A stretch of DNA of 64,000 nucleotides from NCBI RefSeq assembly GCF_009848505.1, contig NZ_WWDL01000024.1, positions 31,698 to 95,697 of the forward strand. The letters run 5' to 3'. Shown in pieces: positions 63,855-64,000 of this stretch. The first letter of the stretch is position 1. Each line of letters begins with the position of its first letter. Source of the DNA: Muricoccus harenae. GTDB taxonomy: Bacteria > Pseudomonadota > Alphaproteobacteria > Acetobacterales > Acetobacteraceae. The translations under genes were made by a program, and so were the position numbers. The notes under the pieces are model-generated. The model did not search any database. It was not told the origin of the DNA and was given only the letters and a program-made list of their open reading frames with translations.

Positions 63855-63873
63855 CCAGCCTGCCAAAGTAGTG
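63855..63873 (-). repeat. IS701-family right terminal inverted repeat
   Basis: Exact inverted copy of the left 19-base end, starting 2 bases after the transposase stop codon. Confidence 0.9.
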
Positions 63874-63877
63874 CTAG
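63874..63877. repeat. Target site duplication CTAG, right copy
   Basis: The second CTAG copy. On the minus strand its TAG is the stop codon of the neighbouring partial transposase gene. Confidence 0.8.
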
Positions 63878-64000
63878 TGGTTTGAGTTAGAAATTCTCTG
63901 GCAGAAGCGTCCGACGCTGGCGAGGATGTCGTCGGCGGACTTGGTCCAGACGAAGGGCTTCGGCTCGGCGTTGGTCTGGTCGATGTAGCCCTGGATGGCG
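63874..64000 (-). CDS. IS630-type transposase, C-terminal end (rest outside window)
   Basis: Reading from the window edge on the minus strand, 41 codons translate to a tail containing AIQGYIDQTNAEPKPFVWTK and SADDILASVGRFCQRISNS, followed by NH and TAG. This is the C-terminal helix region commonly seen in IS630-family (Tc1/mariner-like) transposases: WTKSADDIL and RFCQRISNS are familiar. The stop codon lies in the CTAG target duplication of the IS701 element, which has separated this gene from the end of its own element. Confidence 0.75.
   Translation of the reverse strand, partial: AIQGYIDQTNAEPKPFVWTKSADDILASVGRFCQRISNSNH

Larger units (their letters stand above)
62454..63873 (+). mobile_element. 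Complete IS701-family insertion sequence
   Basis: A 1420-bp element bounded by perfect 19-bp terminal inverted repeats (62454-62472 and 63855-63873, sequence CACTACTTTGGCAGGCTGG inward from the left end) and flanked by 4-bp CTAG duplications. It encodes one intact DDE transposase. The intact ends, duplication and open reading frame suggest a recent and possibly active insertion. It landed at the stop codon of an IS630-type transposase gene. Confidence 0.9.

Overview
The window is a stretch of a GC-rich alphaproteobacterial chromosome, most likely from an Acetobacteraceae member of the Roseomonas type. The main evidence is the order dusB-ntrB-ntrC-ntrY-ntrX-dat-HAD-hfq-hflX with a divergent fused ispDF, plus GC-rich codon use and many GTG/TTG starts and one-to-four-base start/stop overlaps. 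The taxon is an inference from gene order and composition. No tRNA, rRNA or CRISPR array was recognised, and no gap between genes exceeds about 300 bases.

Left end (1-3345, + strand): the end of metG, tatD, a PhnP-like metallo-hydrolase and mazG. The short AT-rich gap before mazG holds a 28-bp sequence that looks like a XerCD dif site (2506-2533). Genes run rightward before it and mostly leftward for the next 11 kb, as expected at a replication terminus.

3342-14967 (- strand): one long, tightly packed transcription unit for nitrogen and redox signalling and RNA metabolism (dusB, the NtrBC and NtrYX two-component systems, a D-amino-acid transaminase, a HAD phosphatase, hfq, hflX, an inositol-monophosphatase-like enzyme). 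ispDF diverges from it. Then come a histone-deacetylase-like amidohydrolase, a thiolase, a solitary flagellin and a protein with two cold-shock domains joined by an Arg/Gly-rich repeat.

20518-33712 (- strand): an uptake and oxidation island. Four tandem paralogous Tat-type peptide-binding proteins precede one complete oligopeptide ABC transporter, then the small and medium subunits of a molybdenum hydroxylase (no large subunit) and a DadA-like FAD oxidase.

33841-42373: mostly + strand envelope functions: GtrA plus a GT2 glycosyltransferase, a type I secretion ABC protein and its HlyD partner, a small unknown protein, murein endopeptidase MepA, gamma-glutamyltransferase and a CreA-like protein, with a YraN-family gene between. 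A second oligopeptide ABC transporter (42391-46285, - strand) has no binding protein.

46452-62201: an AI-2E-family permease, hydroxypyruvate isomerase plus tartronate semialdehyde reductase with an XRE regulator, a Pat-type acyl-CoA synthetase/acetyltransferase fusion beside an M20 amidohydrolase, the TamA-TamB pair, a small basic protein with a strong terminator, an M20 dipeptidase and a HbpS/GlcG-like protein. The right end is mobile DNA: a complete IS701-family element (62454-63873) with a CTAG duplication, inserted at the stop codon of an IS630-type transposase that runs off the window.
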